Below are positions 7,750 to 16,536 of a stretch of DNA of 64,000 nt, one piece after another. The translations under genes were made by a program, and so were the position numbers. The DNA is from Jannaschia maritima (GTDB taxonomy: Bacteria; Pseudomonadota; Alphaproteobacteria; Rhodobacterales; Rhodobacteraceae). The notes below the pieces were generated by a model. It made no database searches. It was not told the DNA's origin and saw nothing but the letters and a program-made list of their open reading frames with translations. The stretch lies in the NCBI RefSeq assembly GCF_030973515.1, contig NZ_JARGZA010000013.1:1-64000 (forward strand), written 5' to 3'. Positions within the stretch are counted from its first letter, which is position 1; each line of letters starts with the position of its first letter.

Positions 7750-8724
7750 CTAGGCCCGTCTGCCAACGACACGCAGGCTCCCCACGGCGCCCAGTCCGGC
7801 CATCAGCAGCGCGATCGTCGCCGGCAGCGGCACCGGGGTCGGACCGTCGATCGCGTCGATCGCCACGTCCGAGATGATGGCGTGCACCTGCGTCGTGGGA
7901 TGCAGTGCATCGAAGAACAGGAAGCCGGTGGAATCCGGGCAGGCTTCGACGACCTCCAGGTTCTGATCCTGGATCACGCAGGGCAGAAAGGGCTGGGTGA
8001 TGTCGAAGGCCAGCGGATCGGCCAACAGCGCGTCGAAGATGCCGGCGATATCCACTTCGAAGACGGTCGCGCCCGCATCGCGCAGGACGTCCGCCTGATC
8101 GGCGATGGCGACGTTGAACGCCTGCGTCGCCAGGGTCGCCTCCGCCGCGAGGTCCGGGTTCGCCAGCGCGTAGAGGGGGATGCGCCCTAGATCGGGCAGG
8201 TTGAACAGCAGGATGTCGTCGAACCCTTCGTTCAGCAGGACCAGGCCGGCATCGCCGATCGCCTCCGCCGTCCGCTCGGCCAGGATCACTTCGTCCGGCC
8301 CTCCGATGAACGCGCGCAGATCGTTGCCGCCGAACCAGAGCGCGAGCAGGGGGTTGTCGCCGATCAGGGCGCGGACTTCTGCGTCGCCGAGCAGTTCCTC
8401 GGTCTGGATGTCCAGATCGGGCAGGAAGTCCCCATTGTCGACGGCCGTCGCCCCGCCGACCGCGAAGCTGAAGCCCGGTTCGGACGCGGTGAGCGCGTCG
8501 CTCGCGAAGTAGTCGACCCAGATCGGCCCGTCCGAAAAGCGCCCTTCGAAGTAGGGCGGGTCGGACGCCAGCGCCCCGTTCGATATCGCATTTGCCCGAC
8601 CCAGGTCGGACAGGCTATCGCCCAGCACGACCAGACCGGTGAAGTCGTCCACGGATGCACCGGATGCCGTCGTTGCGCACAGCGTCGCGGCGATCCCAAA
8701 TGCGCGGATTGACAGCTTCGACAT
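7750..8724 (-). CDS. GDSL/SGNH hydrolase with VPLPA-CTERM tail
   Basis: A 324-residue exported lipase/esterase-like protein. After a signal peptide (about residues 1-23) comes block I VVLGDSLSDLGR with nucleophile Ser37, the block II glycine in FAVGGATA, block III FGGNDLRAF, and block V DALHPTTQVHA with the catalytic Asp/His. The C-terminus has the sorting tail TPVPLPATIALLMAGLGAV followed by an Arg-rich end, as in proteins handled by exosortase XrtD. ATG at 8724 is chosen over an earlier in-frame ATG because GGGAGAA sits seven bases upstream. It diverges from the radical SAM gene across about 107 bp of A/T-richer DNA that probably holds both promoters. Confidence 0.9.
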   Translation of the reverse strand: MSKLSIRAFGIAATLCATTASGASVDDFTGLVVLGDSLSDLGRANAISNGALASDPPYFEGRFSDGPIWVDYFASDALTASEPGFSFAVGGATAVDNGDFLPDLDIQTEELLGDAEVRALIGDNPLLALWFGGNDLRAFIGGPDEVILAERTAEAIGDAGLVLLNEGFDDILLFNLPDLGRIPLYALANPDLAAEATLATQAFNVAIADQADVLRDAGATVFEVDIAGIFDALLADPLAFDITQPFLPCVIQDQNLEVVEACPDSTGFLFFDALHPTTQVHAIISDVAIDAIDGPTPVPLPATIALLMAGLGAVGSLRVVGRRA

Positions 8725-8831
8725 TCGGATTCTCCCAAGCCAATGTGGTTCGACCGTTAACCTTTGTCGGGACTTCCACAACGGCTACATCGCGTCTTGC
8801 CTTGATGTTCCGTTTTTGTTCTAACGTGGCC

Positions 8832-9911
8832 ATGTCCATGATAAACGATATCGAACGCATCGTGCCGACCCCCACCCGGGGGGCGGTCACGAATGCCACG
8901 GGCCGCTACGAACGTCACACCCGGTCCCGGGTGGCGGACGGCTGGACACCCGCCGAGGCGACCGTCCTGCGGACGGAGGTTCGGGACGAAGGCGTGCGCA
9001 GGGTGATCTCGTCAAACGCGTCGCCGGATCTCGGCTTCGACCGTTCGATCAACCCCTATCGCGGGTGCGAGCATGGGTGCGTCTACTGCTATGCCCGGCC
9101 CACCCACGCCTGGCTGGGCCTGTCGCCCGGCCTGGACTTCGAAACGCGGATCACCGCCAAGCCCGGGGCCGCGGACGCCCTGCGCCGGGAGCTTTCGGGC
9201 CGATCCTACGTCCCCCGCCTGATCGCGCTGGGCGCCAATACCGACCCCTACCAGCCGGCCGAACGCGATCGTCGCATCACCCGCGGCGTGTTGGAGGTCC
9301 TGCGCGACTTCCGCCACCCGGTCGCCGTGACGACGAAGGGCACCATGGTCGAGCGGGACGCCGACGTCCTGGCCGAACTGGGCACGGATCTGTGCCGCGT
9401 CGGCCTCAGCGTCACGACGCTGAACGCGGACCTGGCGCGCAAGCTGGAACCGCGCGTCCCGTCCCCCGCGCGCCGCCTGCGGGCGATCGAGGTGCTGGCC
9501 CGCGCGGGGGTCCACGTGCGCGTGATGGTGTCGCCCGTGATCCCCGGCCTGACCGACCACGAGGTGGAGGCGGTGATCCGCGCCGCGTCCGATGCGGGTG
9601 CGGTGGCCGCCAGCATGATCCCCCTCCGCCTCCCGCGCGAGGTGGCGCCGCTGTTCGAGGAATGGCTTCGCGTCCACTATCCGGAACGCGCCCGCAAGGT
9701 CCTGAACCGCATCCGGTCCTTCCACGACGGCAAGCTCTACGATGCGGGGTTCGGCCAGCGGATGCGGGGCAGGGGGGTGCACGCCGACCTGCTGCAGGCC
9801 CGCTTCAAGCGCGCCTGCGCCGAGGCGGGCGTCGCGTTGCGGATGCCGCCCTTGCGGACCGACCTGTTCCGCGTGCCGCAGGTCGAGACGGGGCAGATGT
9901 CGCTGTTCTGA
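8832..9911 (+). CDS. PA0069-family radical SAM protein
   Basis: A 359-residue radical S-adenosylmethionine protein. The cluster motif is in GCEHGCVYCYARPTH (CxxxCxxC type, about residues 76-90), followed by TIM-barrel stretches such as LGANTDPYQPAE and VMVSPVIPGLTDHEVE. This matches the PA0069/SPL-like (Rv2578c) family, whose reaction is not established. The start is uncertain among GTG 8826, ATG 8832 and ATG 8838; none has a strong ribosome site, and ATG 8832 is used here. Reading upstream of 8826 overlaps the divergent gene and is unlikely to be coding. Confidence 0.88.
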   Translation: MSMINDIERIVPTPTRGAVTNATGRYERHTRSRVADGWTPAEATVLRTEVRDEGVRRVISSNASPDLGFDRSINPYRGCEHGCVYCYARPTHAWLGLSPGLDFETRITAKPGAADALRRELSGRSYVPRLIALGANTDPYQPAERDRRITRGVLEVLRDFRHPVAVTTKGTMVERDADVLAELGTDLCRVGLSVTTLNADLARKLEPRVPSPARRLRAIEVLARAGVHVRVMVSPVIPGLTDHEVEAVIRAASDAGAVAASMIPLRLPREVAPLFEEWLRVHYPERARKVLNRIRSFHDGKLYDAGFGQRMRGRGVHADLLQARFKRACAEAGVALRMPPLRTDLFRVPQVETGQMSLF

Positions 9912-9919
9912 CGGCAGCC

Positions 9920-9940
9920 GTGCCCGGCTTCCTGGGGCAC
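9920..9940. terminator. hairpin between convergent genes
   Basis: A GTGCCC/GGGCAC stem with a nine-base loop lies just after the radical SAM gene and before the end of the convergent methyltransferase gene. There is no clear T-run on either side, so it is at best a weak or Rho-assisted terminator. Confidence 0.3.
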
Positions 9941-10009
9941 GATCCGGTCGCGCGGCGCGGGGATCGATGCCGGGGAACCGAGCCCGCGACCGTAACCCGG
10001 GCCGCCGCC

Positions 10010-11020
10010 CTAGGCGCGCGCGCGCCTGCGGCGTCCGCTCCGGTCCCGGGCGGGCTTGGCCGCGACGCCGTCCCCGTCCGACGAAAATCCCCCAAGGGCC
10101 GCCTCGATCGCGTCCAACGTGGGCCGTGGCCCCTTCGGACGCTCCTCCAACGCCGTTCGCATCGCACGCAGATGCGCGGGCGTGGTCCCGCAGCATCCCC
10201 CGACGATGCGCGCACCCGCGTCGCGGGCCAGGCACGCGTAATCCGCCATCAGGTCCGGCGTGCCGTCGTAATGGATGTGGCCGTCGACGTATTTCGGGAT
10301 GCCGGCATTGCCCTTCGCGATCAGCGGCCGGTCGACCGTCCCGAAGCCCAGCAAGGTGCGGACCAGGTCGGACGCCCCGACGCCGCAATTCGCCCCAAAC
10401 GCCACGGGCGGATGGTTCAGCTTGCCGACCATGCGCGCCATCCCCGGCGCGTTCGTACCCATCATCGTCCGGCCCGCTGTGTCGAAGCTCATGGTCACGC
10501 ACCAGGGCATCCCCGCCAGGGCGGCGGCCTCCGACGCGGCGCGCAGCTCCTCGGGCGCGCTGATCGTCTCGACCCATAGGACGTCCGCGCCGCCCTCCTT
10601 CAGGCCCTCGGCCTGTTCGTGGAAGATGGCCACCGCATCCGAATGGGTCAGGGGGCCCATCGGCTCCATGATCTCGCCGGTCGGTCCCATCGAACCGGCG
10701 ACGACCACGTCGCGCCCGGCGGCATCGGCGACCTCGCGCCCCAGGGCGGCGCCCAGGCGGGACAGATCGCGCGCCCGATCCTGCGCGCCGTGCAGCTTCA
10801 GCCGCGCGGCGTTCGATCCGAACGTGTTGGTCAGGAACAGGTCCGAACCCGCCTCCACCGCCCCGCGATAAAGGGCGCGCACGTCGCCCGGACGGTCGGC
10901 GTTCCACAATTCCGGCGGATCGCCGGATTCGAGCCCCGCGTTGAACAGGTTCGTCCCCGTCGCCCCGTCGGCCAGCAGCCAGTCCCGGGTCGCGAGCAGG
11001 GCGGTCAATCGATCGGTCAT
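10010..11020 (-). CDS. bmt: homocysteine S-methyltransferase (Bmt/MetH N-domain type)
   Basis: A 336-residue cytosolic enzyme with the zinc/homocysteine-binding barrel: LLADGATGTNLF near residues 15-26, LTNTFGSN (63-70), GSMGPTGE (109-116), GANCG (Cys212) and GGCCGTT (Cys276, Cys277). These three Cys are the zinc ligands in BHMT and in the first domain of MetH. A basic C-terminal tail follows. It is often annotated as betaine-homocysteine methyltransferase. In roseobacters such proteins pair with a separate corrinoid protein (here at 7.0 kb) to make methionine from methyl-folate, so the methyl donor may not be betaine. The pterin-binding partner is not in this window. Confidence 0.9.
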   Translation of the reverse strand: MTDRLTALLATRDWLLADGATGTNLFNAGLESGDPPELWNADRPGDVRALYRGAVEAGSDLFLTNTFGSNAARLKLHGAQDRARDLSRLGAALGREVADAAGRDVVVAGSMGPTGEIMEPMGPLTHSDAVAIFHEQAEGLKEGGADVLWVETISAPEELRAASEAAALAGMPWCVTMSFDTAGRTMMGTNAPGMARMVGKLNHPPVAFGANCGVGASDLVRTLLGFGTVDRPLIAKGNAGIPKYVDGHIHYDGTPDLMADYACLARDAGARIVGGCCGTTPAHLRAMRTALEERPKGPRPTLDAIEAALGGFSSDGDGVAAKPARDRSGRRRRARA

Positions 11021-11138
11021 CGAACCCTCGGCAAGCTGCGCGTCACGTTCGCCATGACCGCGCGCGGGGCCGCGCGCAATCGCCGATGCCTCAAGAAGAT
11101 CCTGAGCGGTTCGAAAGTCGGGTGCGGGCGGGGCCCGA

Positions 11139-11462
11139 TCAGCCCTCCACCTCCTCCATGACCTGACGCTTCGCGTCGCCCTTCAGCGCGGTCATCTTCG
11201 CGCGCAGGTCCGCCTCCGACACCTTGTCCCCCAGGTCGCCGTGGACCTTGCGGAACACGTCCTCGTCGCCCGCCTCCTCGAAGTCGGACTTCACCACCTC
11301 GCGGGCATAGTCCTTCAGCGCGTCGCCGGACTTGCCCAGGATGCCCCCGGCCCATTCGCCCAGCAGCCGGTTGCGCCGCGCCTCCACCTTGAACTGAAGC
11401 TCCGCGTCGTGCGCGAACTTGCTTTCGAAGCTCTTCTGGCGGTCGTCGAAGCTGCCTGCCAT
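11139..11462 (-). CDS. DUF1476 protein, F1-ATPase zeta subunit-like
   Basis: A 107-residue all-helical protein. [18 protein letters not shown] at the N-terminus, [15 protein letters not shown] and [13 protein letters not shown] are hallmarks of DUF1476. In Paracoccus denitrificans this protein is the zeta subunit, which inserts its N-terminus into F1-ATPase and blocks ATP hydrolysis. ATG at 11462 follows GGAGAGGG, so the longer in-frame reading upstream is rejected. It is divergent from purC with about 110 bp between. ATP synthase genes are not in the window. Confidence 0.92.
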   Translation of the reverse strand: MAGSFDDRQKSFESKFAHDAELQFKVEARRNRLLGEWAGGILGKSGDALKDYAREVVKSDFEEAGDEDVFRKVHGDLGDKVSEADLRAKMTALKGDAKRQVMEEVEG

Positions 11463-11572
11463 GGCGTATCCCTCTCCTCTGGTCCAGTCCGGGATATGCG
11501 GGTCGGCGCGCTTGCGGACAAGGGGGCCTTTGCCTATGTGGGCCAGGCACGGCCAACCCTGGGGCACCCGAC

Positions 11573-12334
11573 ATGGCGAGACGGAAGAAGGTCTACGAAG
11601 GCAAGGCCAAGATCCTCTATGAAGGTCCCGAACCCGGCACGCTGGTCCAGTACTTCAAGGACGACGCCACCGCCTTCAACGCGGAGAAGCGGGACGTCAT
11701 CGACGGCAAGGGCGTCCTGAACAACCGCCTGTCGGAATTCTTCATGCAGGGCCTGAACGGGGTCGGCGTGCCGACCCACTTCATGCGCCGCCTCAACATG
11801 CGCGAGCAGTTGATCCGCGCGGCCGAGATCATCCCGTTGGAGGTGGTCGTCCGCAACGTCGCTGCCGGGTCGCTGTCCAAGCGCCTGGGGATCGAGGAAG
11901 GGACCGCCCTGCCGCGCCCCATCATCGAGTTCTGCTACAAGGACGACAAGCTGGGCGACCCCCTCGTCACGGAGGAGCACATCATCGCCTTCGGCTGGGC
12001 CAGCCAGCAGGATCTGGACGACATCGTGGCGCTCGCGCTGCGGGTCAACGATTTCCTGTCGGGCTGCATGATGGCCGTCGGCATCAAGCTGGTGGACTTC
12101 AAGATCGAGGTCGGGCGCGTCTGGGACGGAGACTTCCAGCGCCTGATCCTGGCCGACGAGATCAGCCCCGATTCCTGCCGCCTGTGGGACATCGAGACGG
12201 GCAAGAAGCTGGACAAAGACGTGTTCCGCCAGGATCTGGGGTCGCTGTCCGACGCCTACACGGAGGTCGCGCGCCGCCTGGGCGTGATCCCCCACAATTC
12301 GGGGCCCGTGGCCCGGCCCACGCTGATCAACTGA
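11573..12334 (+). CDS. purC: phosphoribosylaminoimidazole-succinocarboxamide synthase
   Basis: Joins CAIR and aspartate using ATP to make SAICAR in purine synthesis. The 253-residue protein has the N-terminal [13 protein letters not shown]-grasp-like strand, the [13 protein letters not shown] signature (about residues 88-100), [12 protein letters not shown] and [14 protein letters not shown]. Length is normal for the single-domain form. It is followed one base later by purS, so the two are co-transcribed. Confidence 0.97.
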   Translation: MARRKKVYEGKAKILYEGPEPGTLVQYFKDDATAFNAEKRDVIDGKGVLNNRLSEFFMQGLNGVGVPTHFMRRLNMREQLIRAAEIIPLEVVVRNVAAGSLSKRLGIEEGTALPRPIIEFCYKDDKLGDPLVTEEHIIAFGWASQQDLDDIVALALRVNDFLSGCMMAVGIKLVDFKIEVGRVWDGDFQRLILADEISPDSCRLWDIETGKKLDKDVFRQDLGSLSDAYTEVARRLGVIPHNSGPVARPTLIN

Positions 12335-12335
12335 C

Positions 12336-12572
12336 ATGCGGGTCCGCGTCACGGTCATGCTGAAGGACGGCGTCCTCGACCCCCAGGGGGAGGCCGTCCG
12401 CCGCGCGCTGGGAACCATGGGCTTCGACGGCGTGCAGGGCGTCCGGCAAGGCAAGCTGCTGGAGCTGGACCTCGCGGACGGGACCTCGCGGGACGAGGTC
12501 CGCGCGATGTGCGACCGCCTGCTGGCGAACACGGTGATCGAAAGCTACGCGATCGAGATGCCCGCCGGTTGA
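12336..12572 (+). CDS. purS: phosphoribosylformylglycinamidine synthase subunit PurS
   Basis: PurS is the small bridging subunit of the three-part FGAM synthase (PurS, PurQ, PurL). The 78-residue protein has the typical strand-helix pattern, MRVRVTVMLKDGVLDPQGEAV at the start and ANTVIESYAIE near the end. The start codon lies one base after the purC stop. Unusually, purQ does not follow directly: an alcohol dehydrogenase gene intervenes. Confidence 0.94.
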   Translation: MRVRVTVMLKDGVLDPQGEAVRRALGTMGFDGVQGVRQGKLLELDLADGTSRDEVRAMCDRLLANTVIESYAIEMPAG

Positions 12573-12630
12573 CAGCCGCGCACGGGATCGGCCCCATCGG
12601 CTCGTTCCGTTCCACGACCCGGAGGGCACC

Positions 12631-13665
12631 ATGCGCGCCGCCGTCATCCGCGAGTTCCACGCCGACCTGTCCATCGAGGACGTCCCCCATCCGGACTGCC
12701 CGACCGATGGCGTGATCCTGCGGGTCATCGCCTGCGGCGTGTGCCGGTCGGACTGGCACGGCTGGACGGGTCACCATCCGCGCATCGCGCTGGGCCATGT
12801 CGGCGGCCACGAATATTGCGGCGAGGTGGTGGAGGCCGGGCCGGACGCGACCTTCGCCGTGGGCGACCGGCTGATCGCGCCGTTCATCCTGGCCTGCGGC
12901 ACCTGCCCGCAATGCCGGATGGGCGCGCAGAACACCTGCCTGGACCAGCGCCTGCCCGGCTTCACGCAGCCGGGCGCGTTCGCCGAGTACCTCGCGGTGC
13001 CGCGCGACCACAATCTCGCCCGCCTGCCCGACGATCTCGATCCCGCCCTCGCCGCCGCCCTGGGCTGCCGGGTCACGACGGCGTGGCACGCGCTGACGGG
13101 CCGGGCCGCCCTGGCGGGGGGCGAATGGCTGGCCGTCCACGGCACGGGCGGCATCGGCCTGTCCGCCGCCCTGCTGGGGCGGGCGCTGGGCGCGCGCGTG
13201 GTCGCCGTGGACGTGGTGCCCGAGAAGCTGGACCACGCGCGGTCCCTGGGGGTCGATGCCGTGGTCCTGGCGGGCGACGACACCGCCGCGCGGATCCGGG
13301 ACATCACCGATGGCGGCGCGCACGTTTCCGTGGAAGCGCTGGGCATCCCCGTGACGGTCGATGCGTCGGTCAAGTGCCTGCGTCCGCTTGGCCGTCACGT
13401 GCAGGTCGGCATGCCGTCCGTCGAGCACGCCACCATGCCCCTCGACATGGCATCGGTCTATGCCGGCAACCTCGCGCTGTTCGGCACGCGGGGGATGCCG
13501 TCCTGGCGCTATCCCTCCTTGCTCGCGCTGATCGAGGCGGGGCAGGTGGACCTGTCGCCCCTGATCGCCCGGAGGGTCGGCCTGTCGGACGTGGGCGCGG
13601 AGCTGGCCGCTTTCGACGGACCCACGCCGCCGGGCGTCGCCGTCGTCACCGACTTCGCCGCCTGA
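12631..13665 (+). CDS. zinc-dependent alcohol dehydrogenase (MDR family)
   Basis: A 344-residue medium-chain dehydrogenase. Catalytic zinc ligands lie in [11 protein letters not shown] (Cys38) and GGHEYCGEV (His60, Glu61). The structural zinc has four Cys in [16 protein letters not shown], and the NAD(P) fold has [13 protein letters not shown]. The physiological alcohol cannot be read from the sequence. ATG at 12631 follows CCGGAGGG. It sits between purS and purQ, separating two subunits of one enzyme; whether it is in the purine transcript is unclear, since 58 bp precede it and 386 bp follow it. Confidence 0.9.
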   Translation: MRAAVIREFHADLSIEDVPHPDCPTDGVILRVIACGVCRSDWHGWTGHHPRIALGHVGGHEYCGEVVEAGPDATFAVGDRLIAPFILACGTCPQCRMGAQNTCLDQRLPGFTQPGAFAEYLAVPRDHNLARLPDDLDPALAAALGCRVTTAWHALTGRAALAGGEWLAVHGTGGIGLSAALLGRALGARVVAVDVVPEKLDHARSLGVDAVVLAGDDTAARIRDITDGGAHVSVEALGIPVTVDASVKCLRPLGRHVQVGMPSVEHATMPLDMASVYAGNLALFGTRGMPSWRYPSLLALIEAGQVDLSPLIARRVGLSDVGAELAAFDGPTPPGVAVVTDFAA

Positions 13666-14051
13666 CCCACCGGGCGGCGACCGTCCCCCGCACGAATGCC
13701 CCGCCCCGGGCGAATCACGCGATCCGTCCGACACCGCGCAGACGCGGGGCAGACGGAACGCAGACACCCGCCGGACCGGCCCGATCGGCCCGTCCAACCA
13801 AGCCGCTGGTCCTTTGCGGCATGCGTGGGGCCGTTGTTTCCCTGACGATCGCCCCCGGTTGCATCGCCACCCGCTCGGACGCACACTGACCGTGCCGACC
13901 CGTCCCGCCCACCCGCGGAACGCATGAATACTCGCCGCACCGCAGCATGACGGGCGGCGCCACCGCCCCCCGAACGGGATGCCCTCCACCCTCGCCAAGC
14001 CGCCGCGGCCATGCGATGGGGGCGCATCGCGACCCCAGGCGGAGTGGACGG
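13666..14051. other. 386-bp gap between the alcohol dehydrogenase and purQ
   Basis: No gene was found. Short open frames exist on both strands but lack ribosome sites and recognisable protein sequence. No strong hairpin followed by T's and no riboswitch fold was recognised by eye. The gap is unusually long for this compact window and probably holds a promoter for purQ. Confidence 0.5.
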
Positions 14052-14723
14052 ATGAAGGCGGCGGTACTGGTCTTTCCCGGCTCGAACTGCGACCGCGACC
14101 TGGCCGTCGCGTTCCGCCAGGCGGGGTTCGACGTGGACATGGTCTGGCACCGCGACGCGGCGCTGCCCATCGGCACGGACGTGGTGGGCGTGCCGGGGGG
14201 GTTCAGCTATGGCGACTACCTGCGCTGCGGGGCCATCGCCGCGCGGTCGCCCATCGCGGCGGCGCTGCGGTCGCACGCGGACCGCGGCGGCTACGTGCTG
14301 GCGCCCTGCAACGGGTTCCAGATCGTCACCGAGATGGGGCTCCTGCCCGGCGCGCTGCTGCGCAACGCGGGCCTGAAGTACATCTGCGACACCGTTCCGT
14401 TGCGGGTGGAAACGGCAAGCAGCGCCTTCACCGCGCGCTGGGGCGTGGGCGCCGAGATCGCGCTTCCGATCGCCCACCACGAGGGTAACTATGCCGTGGA
14501 CGCCGACACGCTGCGGATGTTGGAGGCCGAGGACCGGATCGCCCTGCGCTACCTCGCCAACCCCAACGGAGCGGCGGACGACATCGCCGGGGTGCTGTCC
14601 GCCAACCGCCGGGTGCTGGGGCTGATGCCCCACCCGGAACGGGCCTGCGAGACGGCGCATGGGCGGATCGACGGGGCGGCGCTGTTCCGCGGGCTGGCGG
14701 AGGGGATGCTGGCCCGCGCTTGA
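14052..14723 (+). CDS. purQ: phosphoribosylformylglycinamidine synthase, glutaminase subunit PurQ
   Basis: PurQ releases ammonia from glutamine for FGAM synthase. The 223-residue protein has [16 protein letters not shown] at the N-terminus, [15 protein letters not shown], the class I amidotransferase nucleophile Cys86 in [10 protein letters not shown], and the catalytic His/Glu in [13 protein letters not shown] at 14052 follows GGAG seven bases upstream; the longer frame is rejected. purL, its synthetase partner, is not next door: a histidine kinase gene follows at once. Confidence 0.96.
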   Translation: MKAAVLVFPGSNCDRDLAVAFRQAGFDVDMVWHRDAALPIGTDVVGVPGGFSYGDYLRCGAIAARSPIAAALRSHADRGGYVLAPCNGFQIVTEMGLLPGALLRNAGLKYICDTVPLRVETASSAFTARWGVGAEIALPIAHHEGNYAVDADTLRMLEAEDRIALRYLANPNGAADDIAGVLSANRRVLGLMPHPERACETAHGRIDGAALFRGLAEGMLARA

Positions 14724-14755
14724 TGGGGCAGGGCCGCTCTGTCAGGACGGGCGGA

Positions 14756-16525
14756 ATGCTCGGCCGCCCCGACATCTCGCCGCCGACCACCGAGGATCGG
14801 CCCCGCCTGCGCCTGCCCTGGCTGGTTCGCGTCCTCCTGCTGCTGCTGCTCGCCGGCCTCGTCGCCGCGATCGCGGCGGCCAACATCGTCCTCACCGACC
14901 GCTTCGTCGAATCCACCCGCGAACGGGCGGAGTTGCGCCAGTCGCTGTACAGCGGGGCGATCCTGTCGGAGCTGCAGCGCAACTCCGTGGTGCCGCTTCT
15001 CCTGTCGCGGGATCCCACGCTGATCGCCGCGTTGAAGGCCCGCGACTTCTCCGCGTCGAGCCAGCGGCTGATCTCGCTCGTGGACGAGATCGGGGCCGCC
15101 TCCATCACGCTTCTGGACATGGACGGGCGCACCGTCGCGGCCACCACGCGCGAGGATCTGGGCGCCAGCTACGTCGACGCGCCGTTCTTCCTCGACGCCA
15201 TCGCGGGCAACGACACGGTCTTCACCCTGTCCCCGACGGAGGCGGGCACCTTCCGGGCCTCCTTCAGCCGCCAGGTCCGCGACGGCACGGAGGCGCTGGG
15301 CGTCCTGCAGGTCGAGGTGGACATGGTCCAGTTCGAACGGCGCTGGCGCGGCACGACGGCGGCGGTGGTTGTGACGGACGCGCAGGGCCGCGTGATCGTG
15401 TCGACCGAACCGCGCTGGCGGGGCCGCTCGCTGGACGATGCGCTGGCGACCTTGTCGGTGCCGTCCGCGCTCGACCGCGCGCTGTCGCGCACCACGCCCT
15501 TCGGCGGACCGGGGGGCGAGACGTTGGAGGACGGCGCTCTCCTGCAGCTGGAGACGCGCATCCCGTTCCGGGGCTGGCGCCTGATCAGCTTCACGTCCTA
15601 CGAATCGGTACGCGACCGGGTGAACGGGATCATCCTGCTGATCGTCACCGGCTTCGCGCTGACCCTGGCGCTGGGGTTCTACCTGCTAAACCGCCGGACC
15701 GCCCTGCGCTCGTTGCTGTTCCAGCAGGAATCCGAAGCCCTGCGCCGTTTAAACGACCGCCTGTCGCGTGAGGTCGCGGAGCGCGAGCGCGTGCAGGAGG
15801 AACTGAAGGAAACGGAGCAGAGCCTGGCGCAGTCCTCGAAGCTGGCCGTCCTGGGCGAGATGTCCGCCGCCGTCAGCCACGAGCTGAACCAGCCCCTGGC
15901 GGCGATGAAGACGTACCTCGCGGGCGCCAAGCTGTTGATGCAGCGCCGGCGTCCGGACGAGGCGTTGTCCAGCTTCCAGCGCATCGACGACCTGATAGAC
16001 CGCATGGGCGCCATCACCCGGCAACTGAAGTCCTATGCCCGCAAGGGCGGCGAGGGGTTCGAACGGTTCGACCTGCGCGCCGCCATCGGATCGGCGCTGA
16101 CCTTGATGGAGCCGCAGTTGCGCCAGCAGGAGGTGCGTCTGACCCAGGTCCTGCCGCCCGAGCCCGTGATCGTGGAGGCCGACCGCCTGCGGATGGAGCA
16201 GGTGGTCATCAACCTCGTGCGCAACGCCATCGACGCGATGCGCGGCCGCGACCGCCGCGAGTTGGAGATCCTGCTCTTCGCGGCGGAGGACGCGACCCTG
16301 TCCGTGCGCGACAGCGGGCACGGCATCGTCGAGCCGGACCAGTTGTTCGAGCCGTTCTACACGACCAAGACGGCGGGCGAGGGGGTCGGGCTGGGCCTGG
16401 CGATCAGCTCGAACATCGTGAAGGAATTCGGTGGGCGGCTGACCGCCCGGAACGCGCGGTCCGGTGGTGCGGTCTTTGAAGTTCGCCTGCCGCGGTTAGA
16501 TATCCCTTCGGAAGCAGCCGAATGA
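14756..16525 (+). CDS. dctB: DctB-type sensor histidine kinase
   Basis: A 589-residue membrane kinase. It has a first membrane helix (about residues 20-44), a periplasmic double-PAS-like sensor region to about residue 295, a second membrane helix (ILLIVTGFALTLALGFYLL), a coiled coil, the phospho-acceptor His375 in AAVSHELNQPLAAMKTY, and ATPase motifs NLVRNAIDAM, DSGHGI and GVGLGLAIS. The order and H-box match DctB, which senses C4-dicarboxylates and controls DctPQM or DctA transporters. ATG at 14756 follows AGGA at eight-base spacing; an in-frame ATG at 14723 overlapping the purQ stop is the alternative. The partner regulator follows with an overlap. No dicarboxylate transporter is in the window. 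Confidence 0.88.
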   Translation: MLGRPDISPPTTEDRPRLRLPWLVRVLLLLLLAGLVAAIAAANIVLTDRFVESTRERAELRQSLYSGAILSELQRNSVVPLLLSRDPTLIAALKARDFSASSQRLISLVDEIGAASITLLDMDGRTVAATTREDLGASYVDAPFFLDAIAGNDTVFTLSPTEAGTFRASFSRQVRDGTEALGVLQVEVDMVQFERRWRGTTAAVVVTDAQGRVIVSTEPRWRGRSLDDALATLSVPSALDRALSRTTPFGGPGGETLEDGALLQLETRIPFRGWRLISFTSYESVRDRVNGIILLIVTGFALTLALGFYLLNRRTALRSLLFQQESEALRRLNDRLSREVAERERVQEELKETEQSLAQSSKLAVLGEMSAAVSHELNQPLAAMKTYLAGAKLLMQRRRPDEALSSFQRIDDLIDRMGAITRQLKSYARKGGEGFERFDLRAAIGSALTLMEPQLRQQEVRLTQVLPPEPVIVEADRLRMEQVVINLVRNAIDAMRGRDRRELEILLFAAEDATLSVRDSGHGIVEPDQLFEPFYTTKTAGEGVGLGLAISSNIVKEFGGRLTARNARSGGAVFEVRLPRLDIPSEAAE

Positions 16526-16536
16526 ATGGTGGACGC

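Noticed and set aside
12355-13998. 547-codon minus-strand open frame opposite the alcohol dehydrogenase
   Set aside because: Shadow of a clear MDR-family gene, with no start signals.
13666-14051. Possible small gene or riboswitch in the gap before purQ
   Set aside because: No purine-riboswitch core, no ribosome site followed by a plausible protein; only G/C-rich sequence.
14723-14755. Earlier ATG for dctB overlapping the purQ stop
   Set aside because: Its upstream G-rich stretch is too distant, whereas ATG 14756 has AGGA at eight-base spacing; kept only as an alternative.
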